From: Calothrix sp. FI2-JRJ7 | GTDB taxonomy: Bacteria; Cyanobacteriota; Cyanobacteriia; Cyanobacteriales; Nostocaceae | Assembly: GCA_019359675.1 (NCBI GenBank) | Contig: JAHHGX010000079.1 | Span: forward strand, 119,411-183,410 | Direction of reading: 5' to 3' | Length of the DNA: 64,000 nt | Shown: positions 26,588 through 35,647 of the stretch, piece by piece | Position numbering within the stretch: the stretch's first letter is position 1 | Layout: each line of letters begins with the position of its first letter | The notes under the pieces: generated by a model | What the model was told of the DNA's origin: nothing | Database searches by the model: none | Seen by the model: the letters and a program-made list of their open reading frames with translations, nothing else | Translations under genes and position numbers: made by a program

Positions 26588-27577
26588 TCATCCTCCTATT
26601 TGCGACATGGTGCGGCTGTAATTGCCTGTCGCAGTTCCGGAATAACGTTGTTTAAAGTTTATTTCAGATTTTACCGTCAATAATTCTTGTAGCTGCTCCC
26701 GCAATTTGGTAATGCTGATACCACTGCGGAGAGCAGTTTTTAAATCGATTTGACCTGTTTCGTTTAGTAAACAAGGACGTAACCAACCGTCAGCAGAAAG
26801 TCTAACTCGGTTACATTTATCGCAAAAGCATTCTGACATTTGGCTAATAAATCCTAATGTACCTTTGGCGCCAGGTATTTGAAAGACATCCGCAGGGCCA
26901 TTTCCACGAACTTGACTTTCAGTTAATCCCCAACGCGCACGTATTTGTTGACGTAATTCTTCAGAAGCTATCCAACCTTTGTTACCGAATAAATCACCAT
27001 TTCCAACTGGCATAAATTCAATAAATCTGACATGCCATTGTTTATCAATAGTCAAGGCAGCTAAATCTAAAACTTCATGGTCATTAACACCAGGTATTAC
27101 CACTACATTTAACTTCAACGGGTCAAAGCCTACATTATACGCAGCTTGGATACCATCCCATACATGGCACCACTTCGAGCGTCCGCGATTACCAATAATA
27201 GAATTAAATGTATCTTCTTCCAAAGAATCCAAGCTAATATTAATCCTTCTTAAACCAGCATTATAAAGGTCTTGAGCTATTGGCGCCAGTAAAAAACCAT
27301 TAGTTGTCATCGATAAATCTTGCGTCTCTGGAAATGAGGCAATTTTTTCTACAAGCTCAACTACGTGCGGACGCAATAATGGTTCACCACCAGTTAAACG
27401 AAAGCGGGTAAACCCAACTGGAATAAAAACTTTTTTAATCAGAATTAGTAACTCTTCATTCGTTAATAAATTTTGTTTAAGTATATAATCTAACTCCGTT
27501 CCCTCCGGCATACAGTACTGACACCGAAAATTGCAACGGTCAACCAAACTAATTCGCAAATAATCTACTTGATTCAT
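26588..27577 (-). CDS. moaA: GTP 3',8-cyclase MoaA (molybdenum cofactor synthesis)
   Basis: A 329-residue radical-SAM enzyme that turns GTP into 3',8-cyclo-GTP, the first step of molybdopterin synthesis. The N-terminal radical-SAM cluster motif is [14 protein letters not shown] (about residues 13-26), followed by [10 protein letters not shown] and the C-terminal second cluster [20 protein letters not shown]. It ends in the double glycine (QIGG) needed for activity. The product feeds nitrate reductase and other molybdoenzymes. Other moa genes are not adjacent. Confidence 0.96.
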   Translation of the reverse strand: MNQVDYLRISLVDRCNFRCQYCMPEGTELDYILKQNLLTNEELLILIKKVFIPVGFTRFRLTGGEPLLRPHVVELVEKIASFPETQDLSMTTNGFLLAPIAQDLYNAGLRRINISLDSLEEDTFNSIIGNRGRSKWCHVWDGIQAAYNVGFDPLKLNVVVIPGVNDHEVLDLAALTIDKQWHVRFIEFMPVGNGDLFGNKGWIASEELRQQIRARWGLTESQVRGNGPADVFQIPGAKGTLGFISQMSECFCDKCNRVRLSADGWLRPCLLNETGQIDLKTALRSGISITKLREQLQELLTVKSEINFKQRYSGTATGNYSRTMSQIGG

Positions 27578-27923
27578 TTTTCTCTTCTTGCTTATACTGT
27601 TTACATGCAGCTTGTTCTTATTTTGTCAAGATATTAAACACTTATTTTTGGGTCGCTATACTAACATTCTTTTAAGTTAACGTGGAATTATCTAAAATCT
27701 CTCTTCAAAAAAGCATACATAGTGTAAATTAACTTCTGGGCAAGCAAAAATATTATGAAGCAAAATTAACTCATTTTTGAGTATTATTTTTCACGTCTAT
27801 GGTGTCTTGACTAACTTATTAATCTTCAAGGACAACAAAATATCTGTGTAAACTTGCTCCAATTGAATGGTCATTTAAGATAATATCGTAGTAACAGACA
27901 TGGTTTGGAGTTAAGAGTCACGA
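27578..27923. other. Gap between divergent moaA and xisH
   Basis: About 350 AT-rich bases without an open frame I can support. They must hold the promoters of both genes; I see no convincing operator or riboswitch. In particular, no Moco-riboswitch-like structure was evident by eye. Confidence 0.4.
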
Positions 27924-28331
27924 ATGGCAAGAGACCGTTTTCACTATGTAGTAAGAACAGCTTTGGAAAAAGAGGGATGGACAATTACTGCTGACTCTTA
28001 TCAAATCAGCGTTGGTGAGGTTGATTTTGAAATTGATTTGGCAGCAGAAATTTTAGTAGCAGAACGAGAAAACGACAAAATAGCAGTTGAGATAAAAAGC
28101 TTTATTGGACGCTCAAATGTTTCAGAATTCCATACTGCTCTTGGGCAATTTATAAACTACCAAGTTGCGCTATCAGAAGTAGACCCAGAACGAAAACTTT
28201 ATCTGGCAATACCGGAATCGATTTATAAATCGTTTTTTCAACGTCGTTTTACAAGGTCAATGGTTGAACGATTTCAAATTAGTCTACTTATTTATGATGA
28301 AAAACAGGAGGTAATTGTTCAATGGCTGTAG
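27924..28331 (+). CDS. xisH: XisH family protein (fdxN element excision controlling factor)
   Basis: A 135-residue XisH protein. It has a restriction-endonuclease-like core with a D...E-x-K signature (VDFEIDLAAEILVAE and IAVEIKSFIGRS), and begins with the typical MARDRFHYVVRTALEKEGW. XisH and XisI were first described as required, with recombinase XisF, for excision of the fdxN element during Anabaena heterocyst differentiation, but pairs are spread across many cyanobacteria without such elements. The last 10 bases overlap xisI, indicating translation coupling. Confidence 0.93.
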   Translation: MARDRFHYVVRTALEKEGWTITADSYQISVGEVDFEIDLAAEILVAERENDKIAVEIKSFIGRSNVSEFHTALGQFINYQVALSEVDPERKLYLAIPESIYKSFFQRRFTRSMVERFQISLLIYDEKQEVIVQWL

Positions 28332-28654
28332 ATAAATATCGGCAAATTATCAAACAGATAATTTTAGAAAAGGCAGAGTTGGGATTATCGATAAAGGAAA
28401 TTGAAACACAAGCGATTATAGATATCGAACGTGACCACTATCTTTTGCTACATACAGGTTGGCGGGAAAATAGTCGAACACATGGGTGTAGTATGCATCT
28501 TGATATTAAAGACGGTAAAATCTGGATTCAACATGACGGTACAGAAGTTGGTATTGCTACACTGCTTCTTGAACAGGGCGTACCCGCAAATGATATAGTT
28601 TTAGGGTTTCACACTCCCTTTATGCGCCAATTTACTGAGTTCGCAGTTAATTGA
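28322..28654 (+). CDS. xisI: XisI family protein
   Basis: A 110-residue XisI protein, partner of XisH. Family features are the N-terminal helix KYRQIIKQIILEKAE, the strand-loop region DRERDHYLLLHTGW-like text (here IDIERDHYLLLHTGW), and the C-terminal DIVLGFHTPFMRQFTEFAVN. It starts 10 bases inside xisH. No fdxN-element recombinase is visible nearby, so its partner process here is unknown. Confidence 0.93.
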   Translation: MAVDKYRQIIKQIILEKAELGLSIKEIETQAIIDIERDHYLLLHTGWRENSRTHGCSMHLDIKDGKIWIQHDGTEVGIATLLLEQGVPANDIVLGFHTPFMRQFTEFAVN

Positions 28655-28705
28655 GCTTCTTTTATTACTTGTATAACAACATAATTTTACACTAAACTCG
28701 CTCAA

Positions 28706-28978
28706 CTACTCCTTCTTGTTCCAAATCACTGATTTTTGCAGTGTTCCGAGCAAAGCAAATGTTTTGGCTGCTTTGAGGGCTGTATTTAAATCAATGCATA
28801 ATTTTGCTGGGTAAATACCTTCTTGTCCTACTACTAAGCCTTCATCGGGTGCATCTAATTTTGACAAATCGACCAGACTATAAAAACTTTCGTTATCAAA
28901 AGTTACATATGCGATATACTTACCTGTTTTGCCTCCAACAGCCATATGAGTTTCACTATCGGTTTCGAGTGTTACCAA
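28706..28978 (-). pseudogene. Imm1-like immunity protein, 5' end damaged
   Basis: The 90-codon frame contains VTLETDSETHMAVGG, YIAYVTFDNESFYSLVD and the late GQEGIYPAKLCIDLNTALKAAKTF, which I recognise as the Imm1 type of immunity protein associated with polymorphic toxins. The reading frame is open further upstream to 29030 with expected text (WTGIETVIKDLDGRRKT) but meets a stop there without a start codon. The N-terminus therefore seems lost, or translation starts internally. No cognate toxin lies next to it. Confidence 0.5.
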
Positions 28979-29146
28979 TGTTTTGCGACGACCATCTAAA
29001 TCTTTAATAACTGTTTCTATACCTGTCCAATTTTATGACTCTTGCAATAAGCCTTTATTCTAGTTCCCTACCCAATTTTCAATCGAATATTTTCAAATGA
29101 ACATATCAACTTCACTTTATAACAATAACTTGACGACATAAAATTC

Positions 29147-29176
29147 AGTTGGGTTTCACTGCGTTTCACCCAACCT
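29147..29176. repeat. GTTGGGT...ACCCAAC inverted repeat, copy 3
   Basis: Arms AGTTGGGTTTCAC and its near complement flank TGCGT. The right arm is followed by CTACTA, as in other copies. It overlaps the 3' end of the adhesin remnant on the minus strand. Confidence 0.75.
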
Positions 29177-29540
29177 ACTATGACTACTATGACTGGTACA
29201 TGGATTTGTTGTTGGGTGCCCACTTGGTATTACAACAGGTGCCATTGTTACAAGTTCAACATCACCGTTAGCTGTTTTCATCCATCCTTGTGCTTCAATA
29301 ATTTGGGAATTGTTAGATGTATTTTTAGTGGCGCCTGGGTTTTTAGTTGATAATTTCACATTTATGCTTTGATTCTCTAAGGTAGCAAGAGTCGTTAAAC
29401 TGGCTGTATCTGGTAGTGGTTCTAAGGGACTGGGTGATAAAGAACCGCGTCCACTCCAGGTAATTCGGTGATTCCTTGACCAGGTTGAACTTCGGGTTGA
29501 ATGATTATGATTTTACCTTGGGCACCGAATATAGTGCTTA
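29156..29540 (-). pseudogene. Second TpsA-type adhesin tail, frameshifted
   Basis: Translated in two frames, the minus strand gives GAQGKIIIIQPEVQPGQ, then WSGRGSLSPSPLEPLPD, LATLENQSINVKLSTK and IIEAQGWMKTANGDVELVT. These match the closing segment of cyanobacterial haemagglutinin-type exoproteins. At least one frameshift near 29455 and absence of the rest of the gene mark it as a remnant. Its end overlaps an inverted repeat. Confidence 0.6.
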
Positions 29541-29678
29541 TCTTATACAAGGTTTTTAATTCCTAAGTGATATCAAGTAGTTTATATAAGTTATATGTAT
29601 CACTATTGATATACGTTGCAAGTGTACGTATTTAAAGAAAATCAGCTATTTGCGGTACTTTGCGCGCGTGAGACAAGT

Positions 29679-29748
29679 GGGGCGGGTTTTGGGGCGGGTT
29701 TAGATGGATTTTTGTTTTTGGTGAGATTAGTGGGTTAACCCGCCCCTA
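29679..29748. repeat. Intergenic hairpin, GGGGCGGGTT family, copy 4
   Basis: The left arm is doubled (GGGGCGGGTTTT then GGGGCGGGTTTA, 29679-29702) and the right arm GTTAACCCGCCCC is at 29734-29746. The right arm encodes the last residues and stop of the adjoining minus-strand gene. Confidence 0.8.
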
Positions 29749-30220
29749 CGATATTTTTTATGGTTGATAATGCGGTATCTACGTTGTCGGCTAAATAAAC
29801 TGGCGCCATTTTTTGGAAAAATGCTTGACTCTCGCTGTCGGTTAATAATATTACTGGCTTTTTATTTTTAAGTGCTAATGCGACTTCTGAAGCTGTACCT
29901 AGTCCCATTCCGCAAGCTATTACTACGTCGGATGATAGGACGTTGATGTTGTTACGCGCGTTGTGTATGTCTGTAAAAATTGCAATATCTACAGCTTCTG
30001 ACATTCCTTTACTGTTATTTCCTGGAAGTATACCTATTGTTAAACCGTTGTTTTGTTTTGCTCCTTGACTTGCTGCTTCCATTACACCAACATTTCTTCC
30101 ACCTGTGAGTAATACCCATCCTTGTTCAGCAATGCTTTTTCCTAGTTGGTAAGCATTTTCTATATCTGTCGGTGTAGCGTTTTCACCTGGTCCCATGACT
30201 CCAATGATGATTTTTCGCAT
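29735..30220 (-). CDS. SLOG/LOG-like Rossmann protein (TIGR00725 type)
   Basis: A 161-residue protein of the SLOG superfamily (related to DprA/Smf and to LOG lysine decarboxylase-like nucleotide hydrolases), probably a nucleotide-binding or N-glycosidase-type protein. Characteristic are IIIGVMGPGENATPTD at the start, the TGGRNVGVMEAASQGA loop (residues about 39-54) and the GMGLGTASEVALAL segment that replaces the LOG motif PGGxGT. Its final residues VGAG and stop codon are written by a hairpin repeat arm. The substrate is unknown. Confidence 0.8.
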   Translation of the reverse strand: MRKIIIGVMGPGENATPTDIENAYQLGKSIAEQGWVLLTGGRNVGVMEAASQGAKQNNGLTIGILPGNNSKGMSEAVDIAIFTDIHNARNNINVLSSDVVIACGMGLGTASEVALALKNKKPVILLTDSESQAFFQKMAPVYLADNVDTALSTIKNIVGAG

Positions 30221-30441
30221 ATGTTTGGTAGATGTTTATATCTATAGAAGCAAATATACAAGTATACATAAATTAAACTAGTAATAAATTTATCCACGAT
30301 ACTTAAAGTAAAAATTATTGCGGTTGTTACTGATTTAATAAGTTTTTATTTTTTAATTTTTAATTGATTTCTACCCACCATTATTGTGGACAGATTGTGG
30401 GATAATAAGCCGATTGCATACCCTAACTAGACAGAACCATC

Positions 30442-31476
30442 GTGGAATATACCGAATCGATGAACGACCTGGCGGATGCATTACAACAGCCAGTAGATTT
30501 TAACTTTGATCTTCCTGACCCTGAAGATGAGGCGATTTCAGAGTCGGAATTTCAACAGCAGGTAGATATTGCTTGGCAGGTATGCGACCGTTTTGACTTA
30601 CAGACCGATATTTGGCGAGGACGAATCCTGCGCGCGGTTCGGGATAGAGAAAAAATTGGTGGGGATGGTCGTGGTACTGGGTTCTTACACTGGCTCAAAG
30701 AACGCGAAATCAGTAAGAGCCAGGGCTATAACTGGATTCAACTAGCAAATAGTGCTGATACACTTCTTGCAGAAGGTAAGCTCGAAGAGAAATGTATTAA
30801 GAACTTTAGCAAGCGCGCGTTTATTGAAACTGCCAAAGCTGTACCAGAAGTTCAGCATATGGTGACTGAAGCCGCGCAAAAAGGTGATAAAATAACCCGC
30901 CGTGAGGTAAAGCAGCTTACCGAAGAGTGGACGGCTATGACTAGCGACTTGTTACCCCAACCTGTTAAGGAAAAAGCTGCCGATAATTCGCTTCCTCCTC
31001 GCTACATTGCTCCTTTAGTTCGGGAAATGGAAAAGCTACCTGAAGTACATCAACTTGTAATTCAAAAAGAAATTGCTGCTAACCCTGATTTAGATACAGT
31101 AAAGGCCGCAACTACTGAAGCGCGCAATTTAGCTAAGTATCTCAAAGCTAGTGCCCAAGTTCAAGCATTAACCCAGCAAGATGTAGATATTGAGACAGCT
31201 TTGTTAGAAGCGCAGCGTGTGGGATGTTTAAATACTGCTGCTGACTTAGTTAACCAAGCATCTCAGCTTGAACAAATCATCGGTAAGCTTTACATGACCT
31301 GGAAACGTGTTGGTAATTTGGCTGACCGTTTGTACGTTGATACAGGCGCCAGTACTCCACAATTACGTGCGTTGTTGGAATGCATAGAACCGCTTGGAAG
31401 TCAACTTATGACTATTCAAATTGGTAGTCCGAACGAACGGATTGTCAGGTTACAGATACAGGAGGAAGAAAATTAG
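30442..31476 (+). CDS. Conserved cyanobacterial-looking protein, function unknown
   Basis: A 344-residue, highly helical, charged protein starting at GTG. Residues about 40-110 (FQQQVDIAWQVCDRFDLQ, RGRILRAVRDREKIGGDG, HWLKEREISKSQGYNWIQLA) look like a helix-turn-helix-type region recalling plasmid or phage DUF3102-like proteins. The rest is predicted coiled-coil helices, with no signal peptide or membrane span. It could be a DNA-binding or partition-like protein; I do not recognise a named family. Its stop is 3 bases before a tandem 9-mer repeat. Confidence 0.75.
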   Translation: MEYTESMNDLADALQQPVDFNFDLPDPEDEAISESEFQQQVDIAWQVCDRFDLQTDIWRGRILRAVRDREKIGGDGRGTGFLHWLKEREISKSQGYNWIQLANSADTLLAEGKLEEKCIKNFSKRAFIETAKAVPEVQHMVTEAAQKGDKITRREVKQLTEEWTAMTSDLLPQPVKEKAADNSLPPRYIAPLVREMEKLPEVHQLVIQKEIAANPDLDTVKAATTEARNLAKYLKASAQVQALTQQDVDIETALLEAQRVGCLNTAADLVNQASQLEQIIGKLYMTWKRVGNLADRLYVDTGASTPQLRALLECIEPLGSQLMTIQIGSPNERIVRLQIQEEEN

Positions 31477-31503
31477 CAACGGATGCAACGGATGTAACGG
31501 ATG
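31476..31503. repeat. Tandem 9-mer repeat GCAACGGAT/GTAACGGAT
   Basis: Three 9-base units in a row right after the stop codon of the previous gene. Units of the same sort occur at 10223, 32625, 42831, 48408 and 48465. Confidence 0.85.
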
Positions 31504-31600
31504 ATTTTTTCCTCTGTGCCCTCAGTGTCACTATAGTAATCATCTTTACTAGATTGGCACTGATTACGCAGAGTAGGAAGAATAAAGGAATGGATTTAAA

Positions 31601-32584
31601 ATGAGACAAAGCTGGGACAGAAGTACACCTTGGTTAAATCTAGATATTGATTCTTTAACTGAATTGATACAGCCTGTTTTTAAAGGTTGTCGTGTGATTT
31701 CTGCTCACGCAACTCAAGGTGGGTTGGCTAATACAAATTATCGATTAGAGTTATCGAACGTTACAAGTCCTATTTTACTTCGGATATTTTCTCGTAAGAA
31801 TGGCACCGCACGTAAAGAGTTTGCAATTAATCAATTGGTAAAAAGCTGTGTTAGAGTTCCTGAATATTTTTATTTTGCTGATTCTAATTCAATTACAGGT
31901 CATCCATATGCTTTGATGGAATGGATTGATGGATATATGTTAGATTCAGTTATTCAATCAGCGAATATAGAAGATATTGGTAAAATTGCTGGTTCCGTGG
32001 GTTGTGTACTGGCTAATATACATTCGTTTAGATTTGAACAAGCGGGATTTTTTAATAATGAATTAGAAGTAGTACAACCTCTTAATATGGGTAGTGAAGG
32101 TTTTTTGGGTTTTGTTTATAATAATTTAATTAATGGTAATGGACATAAGCATTTAGGTGATGAACTGACGCAGCAATTTTGGAACTTTTGCAATACATAT
32201 GCATATTTGCTTGATGATATTGATTTTAGTTCAAAGGCGCCTTGCTTGGTTCATTCTGATTTTGGTGGAACAAATATTTTATTGAAACGAAGTATAGATA
32301 GTTGGACGATAGGTGGAGTTATTGATTGGGAATTTGCTTATAGTGGTTTATGTATGGCTGATGTTGGGCATATTTTGCGACCACCCTTAGATAGTTTACC
32401 TGAGTGGGAAGAGTATTTTATTAAGGGTTATATTGCGAATGGTGGGTTAATACCGAGCCAGTGGAAACGCATTAGTAAGCTATTAGATTTGTTGGCTTGG
32501 GTGGATTTTTTAAATCGAGATGTTACTAGTACAGTTATTAGTTCAGCAAAGCAGGTTTTAATTAATACGATGAATGGTTGGTGA
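31601..32584 (+). CDS. Aminoglycoside phosphotransferase (APH)-fold kinase
   Basis: A 327-residue protein of the APH/choline kinase-like family. Kinase landmarks are the nucleotide loop region QGGLANTNYRLEL, the ILLRIFSRK lysine strand, the catalytic loop CLVHSDFGGTNIL (about residues 210-222; Asp and Asn present) and the metal-binding GVIDWEFAYSG. Such enzymes phosphorylate small molecules; the substrate is not predictable. It stands alone between two repeat clusters and has a weak ribosome site. Confidence 0.85.
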   Translation: MRQSWDRSTPWLNLDIDSLTELIQPVFKGCRVISAHATQGGLANTNYRLELSNVTSPILLRIFSRKNGTARKEFAINQLVKSCVRVPEYFYFADSNSITGHPYALMEWIDGYMLDSVIQSANIEDIGKIAGSVGCVLANIHSFRFEQAGFFNNELEVVQPLNMGSEGFLGFVYNNLINGNGHKHLGDELTQQFWNFCNTYAYLLDDIDFSSKAPCLVHSDFGGTNILLKRSIDSWTIGGVIDWEFAYSGLCMADVGHILRPPLDSLPEWEEYFIKGYIANGGLIPSQWKRISKLLDLLAWVDFLNRDVTSTVISSAKQVLINTMNGW

Positions 32585-32590
32585 TTATAA

Positions 32591-32652
32591 GTTGGGTTCC
32601 GTTCCTCCACCCAACCTACAATTTATCCGTTACATCCGTTGTATCCGTTGCT
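32591..32652. repeat. GTTGGGT inverted repeat (copy 4) plus tandem ATCCGTTAC units
   Basis: GTTGGGTT and AACCCAAC-type arms (32591-32615) followed by CTACA and then three 9-base units ATCCGTTAC/ATCCGTTGT/ATCCGTTGC (32625-32652). Two of the window's repeat families are therefore directly adjacent here. Confidence 0.8.
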
Positions 32653-33478
32653 AATTTTTAATTCCTGTTGCGGCGATTCCTCTGATAAATTGGCGTTGAC
32701 CAATTAGAAATAGAATCATTACTGGTACGGTAGCAATTGTTACTGCCGCCATCATTAGTGACCAGTTGTTGGTAAACTGCTCTTGAAATTCGGCGAGTGC
32801 GAGTTGGACTGTTCTTAGTTCGGGTCGAGTTGTAAATACTAATGGTTTGAATAAGTCATTCCATTCACCGATGAAGGTAAATAAGAATAAAGTTACTAAA
32901 GCAGGACGCGCGAGTGGTAACATTACTTGCCATAAGATTTGTAGTCGGTTGGCGCCATCGAGTGCGGCAGCTTCTTCGAGTTCGACTGGAATAGTCAGGA
33001 AAAATTGACGCAGTAGAAATATTCCAAACCCGTTTACTGCTGTTGGCAATATTAAGGCGCCGTAGGTGTTGATTAAATTTCCTGTTTTTAATACCAAGAA
33101 TATTGGTATTACAAGCAATTGGAACGGTATTACCAATGTAGCAAGTACTATTAATAACAGGGGTTGCTTACCGCGAAATTTTAATCTCGCCAGAGCATAA
33201 CCAGCTAAAGCGGAGGTAATAATTTGAAATGCGGTGACAGATAAAGCCACTAGTGTCGAATTCCAAAATGCTAAAAGAAACTTACCTCGCTGCCATGCGT
33301 CACCGTAGTATATAAGTGACCAACTTTGCTTCAAGGCGTTTCCTGGAGCTGACCCACCTGAAGCAAACGAGGTAATGAAAACAATGATTAGCGGTAGTAA
33401 GACGATAAGTGCTAGAAGTAGAAGTACGCAATAACTAAGAATATCGTGGTATTTAGGATTCAAGCTTGGCTTTGGCAT
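32651..33478 (-). CDS. ABC transporter permease (carbohydrate uptake type, MalG-like)
   Basis: A 275-residue inner-membrane permease with six hydrophobic segments. It carries the EAA loop that docks the ATPase (EEAAALDGANRLQILWQVMLP, with the conserved G about residue 190) and the C-terminal WNDLFKPLVF typical of sugar permeases of the CUT1 class. The transported solute is unknown. The partner permease, binding protein and ATPase genes are not adjacent. I chose the ATG at 33478; a TTG 18 bases upstream is the only longer start. Confidence 0.9.
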   Translation of the reverse strand: MPKPSLNPKYHDILSYCVLLLLALIVLLPLIIVFITSFASGGSAPGNALKQSWSLIYYGDAWQRGKFLLAFWNSTLVALSVTAFQIITSALAGYALARLKFRGKQPLLLIVLATLVIPFQLLVIPIFLVLKTGNLINTYGALILPTAVNGFGIFLLRQFFLTIPVELEEAAALDGANRLQILWQVMLPLARPALVTLFLFTFIGEWNDLFKPLVFTTRPELRTVQLALAEFQEQFTNNWSLMMAAVTIATVPVMILFLIGQRQFIRGIAATGIKN

Positions 33479-33669
33479 TATTCTATAATCTCCCAAGCAT
33501 TTATTCTAGTGTCACCTGATCTCAATAGTTCCCAGCAGAAGCTAATCTATAACATAGTGACTTTGTTAAGTTAAATTAAATCACAGTGAACATAAAAGCT
33601 ATCAGCTCCGCGCTATCAACTATTAGCCGGATTGTATCAAATAAATCACATCACAGGAGTGAGCATACT

Positions 33670-34362
33670 ATGTCACAGGTGGCAGAATTAGGACTTGATT
33701 TCAGCAGTGAAGTCTATAAAGACGCTTACAGCCGCATTAATGCGATTGTAATTGAAGGCGAACAAGAAGCATACGAAAACTATATAAAATTAGCCGAAAT
33801 GCTTCCTGACCATAAGGATGACTTGGTTCGCTTATCGAAGATGGAAAGCCGTCACAAGAAGGGTTTTGAAGCTTGTGGTAAAAACCTTCAAGTTACACCT
33901 GATTTAAAATTCGCACGTGAGTTTTTTGCTGGTTTACACCGCAACTTCCAAGAAGCAGCAGCAGAAGGTAAGGTTGTTACTTGCTTGTTAATTCAATCGT
34001 TAATTATCGAATGTTTTGCAATTGCAGCTTACAACATATATATTCCTGTTGCTGATGATTTTGCCCGTAAAATCACTGAAGGTGTTGTTAAAGATGAATA
34101 CTCACACTTAAATTTTGGCGAAGTTTGGCTTAAAGAAAACTTTGAAGCATCTAAAGCTGAACTTGAAGAAGCAAACCGCCAAAACCTACCTTTAGTGTGG
34201 AAAATGCTCAACCAAGTCGAAAACGATGCCGAAAATATGGCAATGGAAAAAGACGCTTTGGTTGAAGATTTTATGATTCAATACGGTGAAGCACTGAGTA
34301 ACATCGGCTTCAACACCCGCGATATCATGCGCTTGTCCGCTTACGGTCTCCGCGCCGCCTAA
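33670..34362 (+). CDS. ado: Aldehyde-deformylating oxygenase (alkane synthesis)
   Basis: A 230-residue ferritin-like di-iron enzyme that converts fatty aldehyde to alkane and formate. The iron ligands are in place: an N-terminal Glu in [20 protein letters not shown] (E-x-x-H), [17 protein letters not shown], and [13 protein letters not shown] (E-x-x-H). The ATG at 33670 is preceded by AGGAG at proper spacing; upstream in-frame starts would add an unrelated extension. It is followed 118 bases later by the acyl-ACP reductase that supplies its substrate; a GTTAGGA repeat block lies between them. Confidence 0.97.
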   Translation: MSQVAELGLDFSSEVYKDAYSRINAIVIEGEQEAYENYIKLAEMLPDHKDDLVRLSKMESRHKKGFEACGKNLQVTPDLKFAREFFAGLHRNFQEAAAEGKVVTCLLIQSLIIECFAIAAYNIYIPVADDFARKITEGVVKDEYSHLNFGEVWLKENFEASKAELEEANRQNLPLVWKMLNQVENDAENMAMEKDALVEDFMIQYGEALSNIGFNTRDIMRLSAYGLRAA

Positions 34363-34367
34363 AAAAA

Positions 34368-34446
34368 GTTAGGAGTTAGGAGTTAGGAGTTAGGAGTTGA
34401 AAATTAACTCTTAACTCATAACTCATAACTCACAACTCATAACTCA
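34368..34446. repeat. GTTAGGA heptamer repeat block between ado and aar
   Basis: Four or more GTTAGGA units in direct order, then several CATAACT/CACAACT units, which read as the complement of related heptamers. The block can fold into a long imperfect hairpin between the two alkane genes. Confidence 0.85.
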
Positions 34447-34480
34447 TTAATTTATTTACCCACGCCCAGTATCACAGTAC

Positions 34481-35503
34481 ATGTTTGGTCTAATCGGACA
34501 CTTGACTAGTTTAGAACACGCTCAATCGGTAGCCCTCGAGTTAGGCTACCCTGAATATGCCGACCAAGGCTTAGATTTTTGGTGTAGCGCGCCACCTCAA
34601 ATAGTTGATAATATTACTGTCACTAGTATTACTGGACAAAAAATTGAGGGAAGATACGTAGAATCTTGCTTTTTGCCGGAAATGCTTGCTACACGTAGAA
34701 TTAAAGCGGCTACTCGTAAAATATTGAATGCAATGGCTCATGCCCAGAAGCACGGCATTGATATTACTGCTTTGGGTGGGTTTTCTTCAATCATTTTTGA
34801 AAACTTTAACTTAGAGCAGCTTCGTCAAGTCCGAAATACAACGCTTGAGTTTACGCGGTTCACAACTGGTAATACTCATACTGCTTATATTATTTGTCAG
34901 CAGGTTGAACAAGCGTCCAAACAAGTCGGTATTAATTTATCGGAAGCTACGGTTGCTGTTTGCGGCGCCACTGGTGACATTGGTAGTGCTGTTTGCCGCT
35001 GGCTTGACGCAAAAACCGATGTTAAGGAGCTTTTACTCATTGCACGTAACCAAGAGCGTTTGGAACACTTGCAAGCTGAGTTGGGACGCGGAAAAATCAT
35101 GGGGTTAGAACAAGCGTTACCCGAAGCTGATATTATAGTTTGGGTCGCGAGTATGCCCAAAGGGGTAGAAATTGACCCAGCAACCCTTAAGCAGCCTTGC
35201 TTACTCATTGACGGTGGCTACCCAAAAAATATGGCTACAAAGATTCAGCAGTCTGGTGTATATGTCCTGAATGGTGGAATCGTCGAACATTCCTTGGATA
35301 TTGACTGGAAAATCATGAAAATTGTCAACATGGAAATTCCAGGGCGCCAATTGTTTGCTTGTTTCGCGGAGTCTATGCTTCTAGAGTTCGAGAAGTTGCA
35401 TACTAACTTTTCTTGGGGACGCAATCAGATTACTGTAGAAAAAATGAGTCGCATCGGTCAGCTTTCGCTTAAACACGGGTTTAGACCGCTTTTAGTTTCA
35501 TGA
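34481..35503 (+). CDS. aar: Long-chain acyl-ACP reductase (alkane synthesis)
   Basis: A 340-residue NADPH-dependent enzyme that reduces acyl-ACP to fatty aldehyde for ADO. It shows the characteristic start [15 protein letters not shown], a C-terminal nucleotide-binding loop [18 protein letters not shown] (residues about 161-178), and LFACFAESM holding the active-site cysteine region near residue 290. It follows ado on the same strand and is followed by accA after 144 bases, so malonyl-CoA supply, fatty aldehyde formation and alkane release are neighbours. Confidence 0.97.
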   Translation: MFGLIGHLTSLEHAQSVALELGYPEYADQGLDFWCSAPPQIVDNITVTSITGQKIEGRYVESCFLPEMLATRRIKAATRKILNAMAHAQKHGIDITALGGFSSIIFENFNLEQLRQVRNTTLEFTRFTTGNTHTAYIICQQVEQASKQVGINLSEATVAVCGATGDIGSAVCRWLDAKTDVKELLLIARNQERLEHLQAELGRGKIMGLEQALPEADIIVWVASMPKGVEIDPATLKQPCLLIDGGYPKNMATKIQQSGVYVLNGGIVEHSLDIDWKIMKIVNMEIPGRQLFACFAESMLLEFEKLHTNFSWGRNQITVEKMSRIGQLSLKHGFRPLLVS

Positions 35504-35632
35504 GTTAGGAGTTAGCAGTTAAGAGTTAGGAGTTAGGAGTTAATAATTCAACACAAGTACTCTTTTAACTGTAGAACTATCTTTTCTAACTCATAACTCA
35601 TAACTCACAACTCCTAACTTTCAACTTGTAAC
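35502..35632. repeat. GTTAGGA heptamer repeat block between aar and accA
   Basis: About a dozen GTTAGGA-related units, first in direct and then in inverted orientation, with a variable middle (ATTCAACACAAGTACTC). Same family as 34368-34446, 38546-38588 and 45641-45674. Confidence 0.85.
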
Positions 35633-35647
35633 TATTGATTTTTAAAG

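Noticed and set aside
28706..29033. A complete Imm1 gene starting upstream of 28978
   Set aside because: The family-like frame does extend to about 29030, but a stop codon lies at its edge and no start codon precedes the conserved part.
32651..33478. Linking the ABC permease to the solute-binding pseudogene at 62 kb
   Set aside because: They are 29 kb apart and the binding protein is of a different (sulfate/molybdate-like) type from a sugar permease.
34368..35632. Heptamer arrays taken for a CRISPR array
   Set aside because: Units are 7 bases, without unique spacers of constant length, and appear in both orientations; there are no cas genes.
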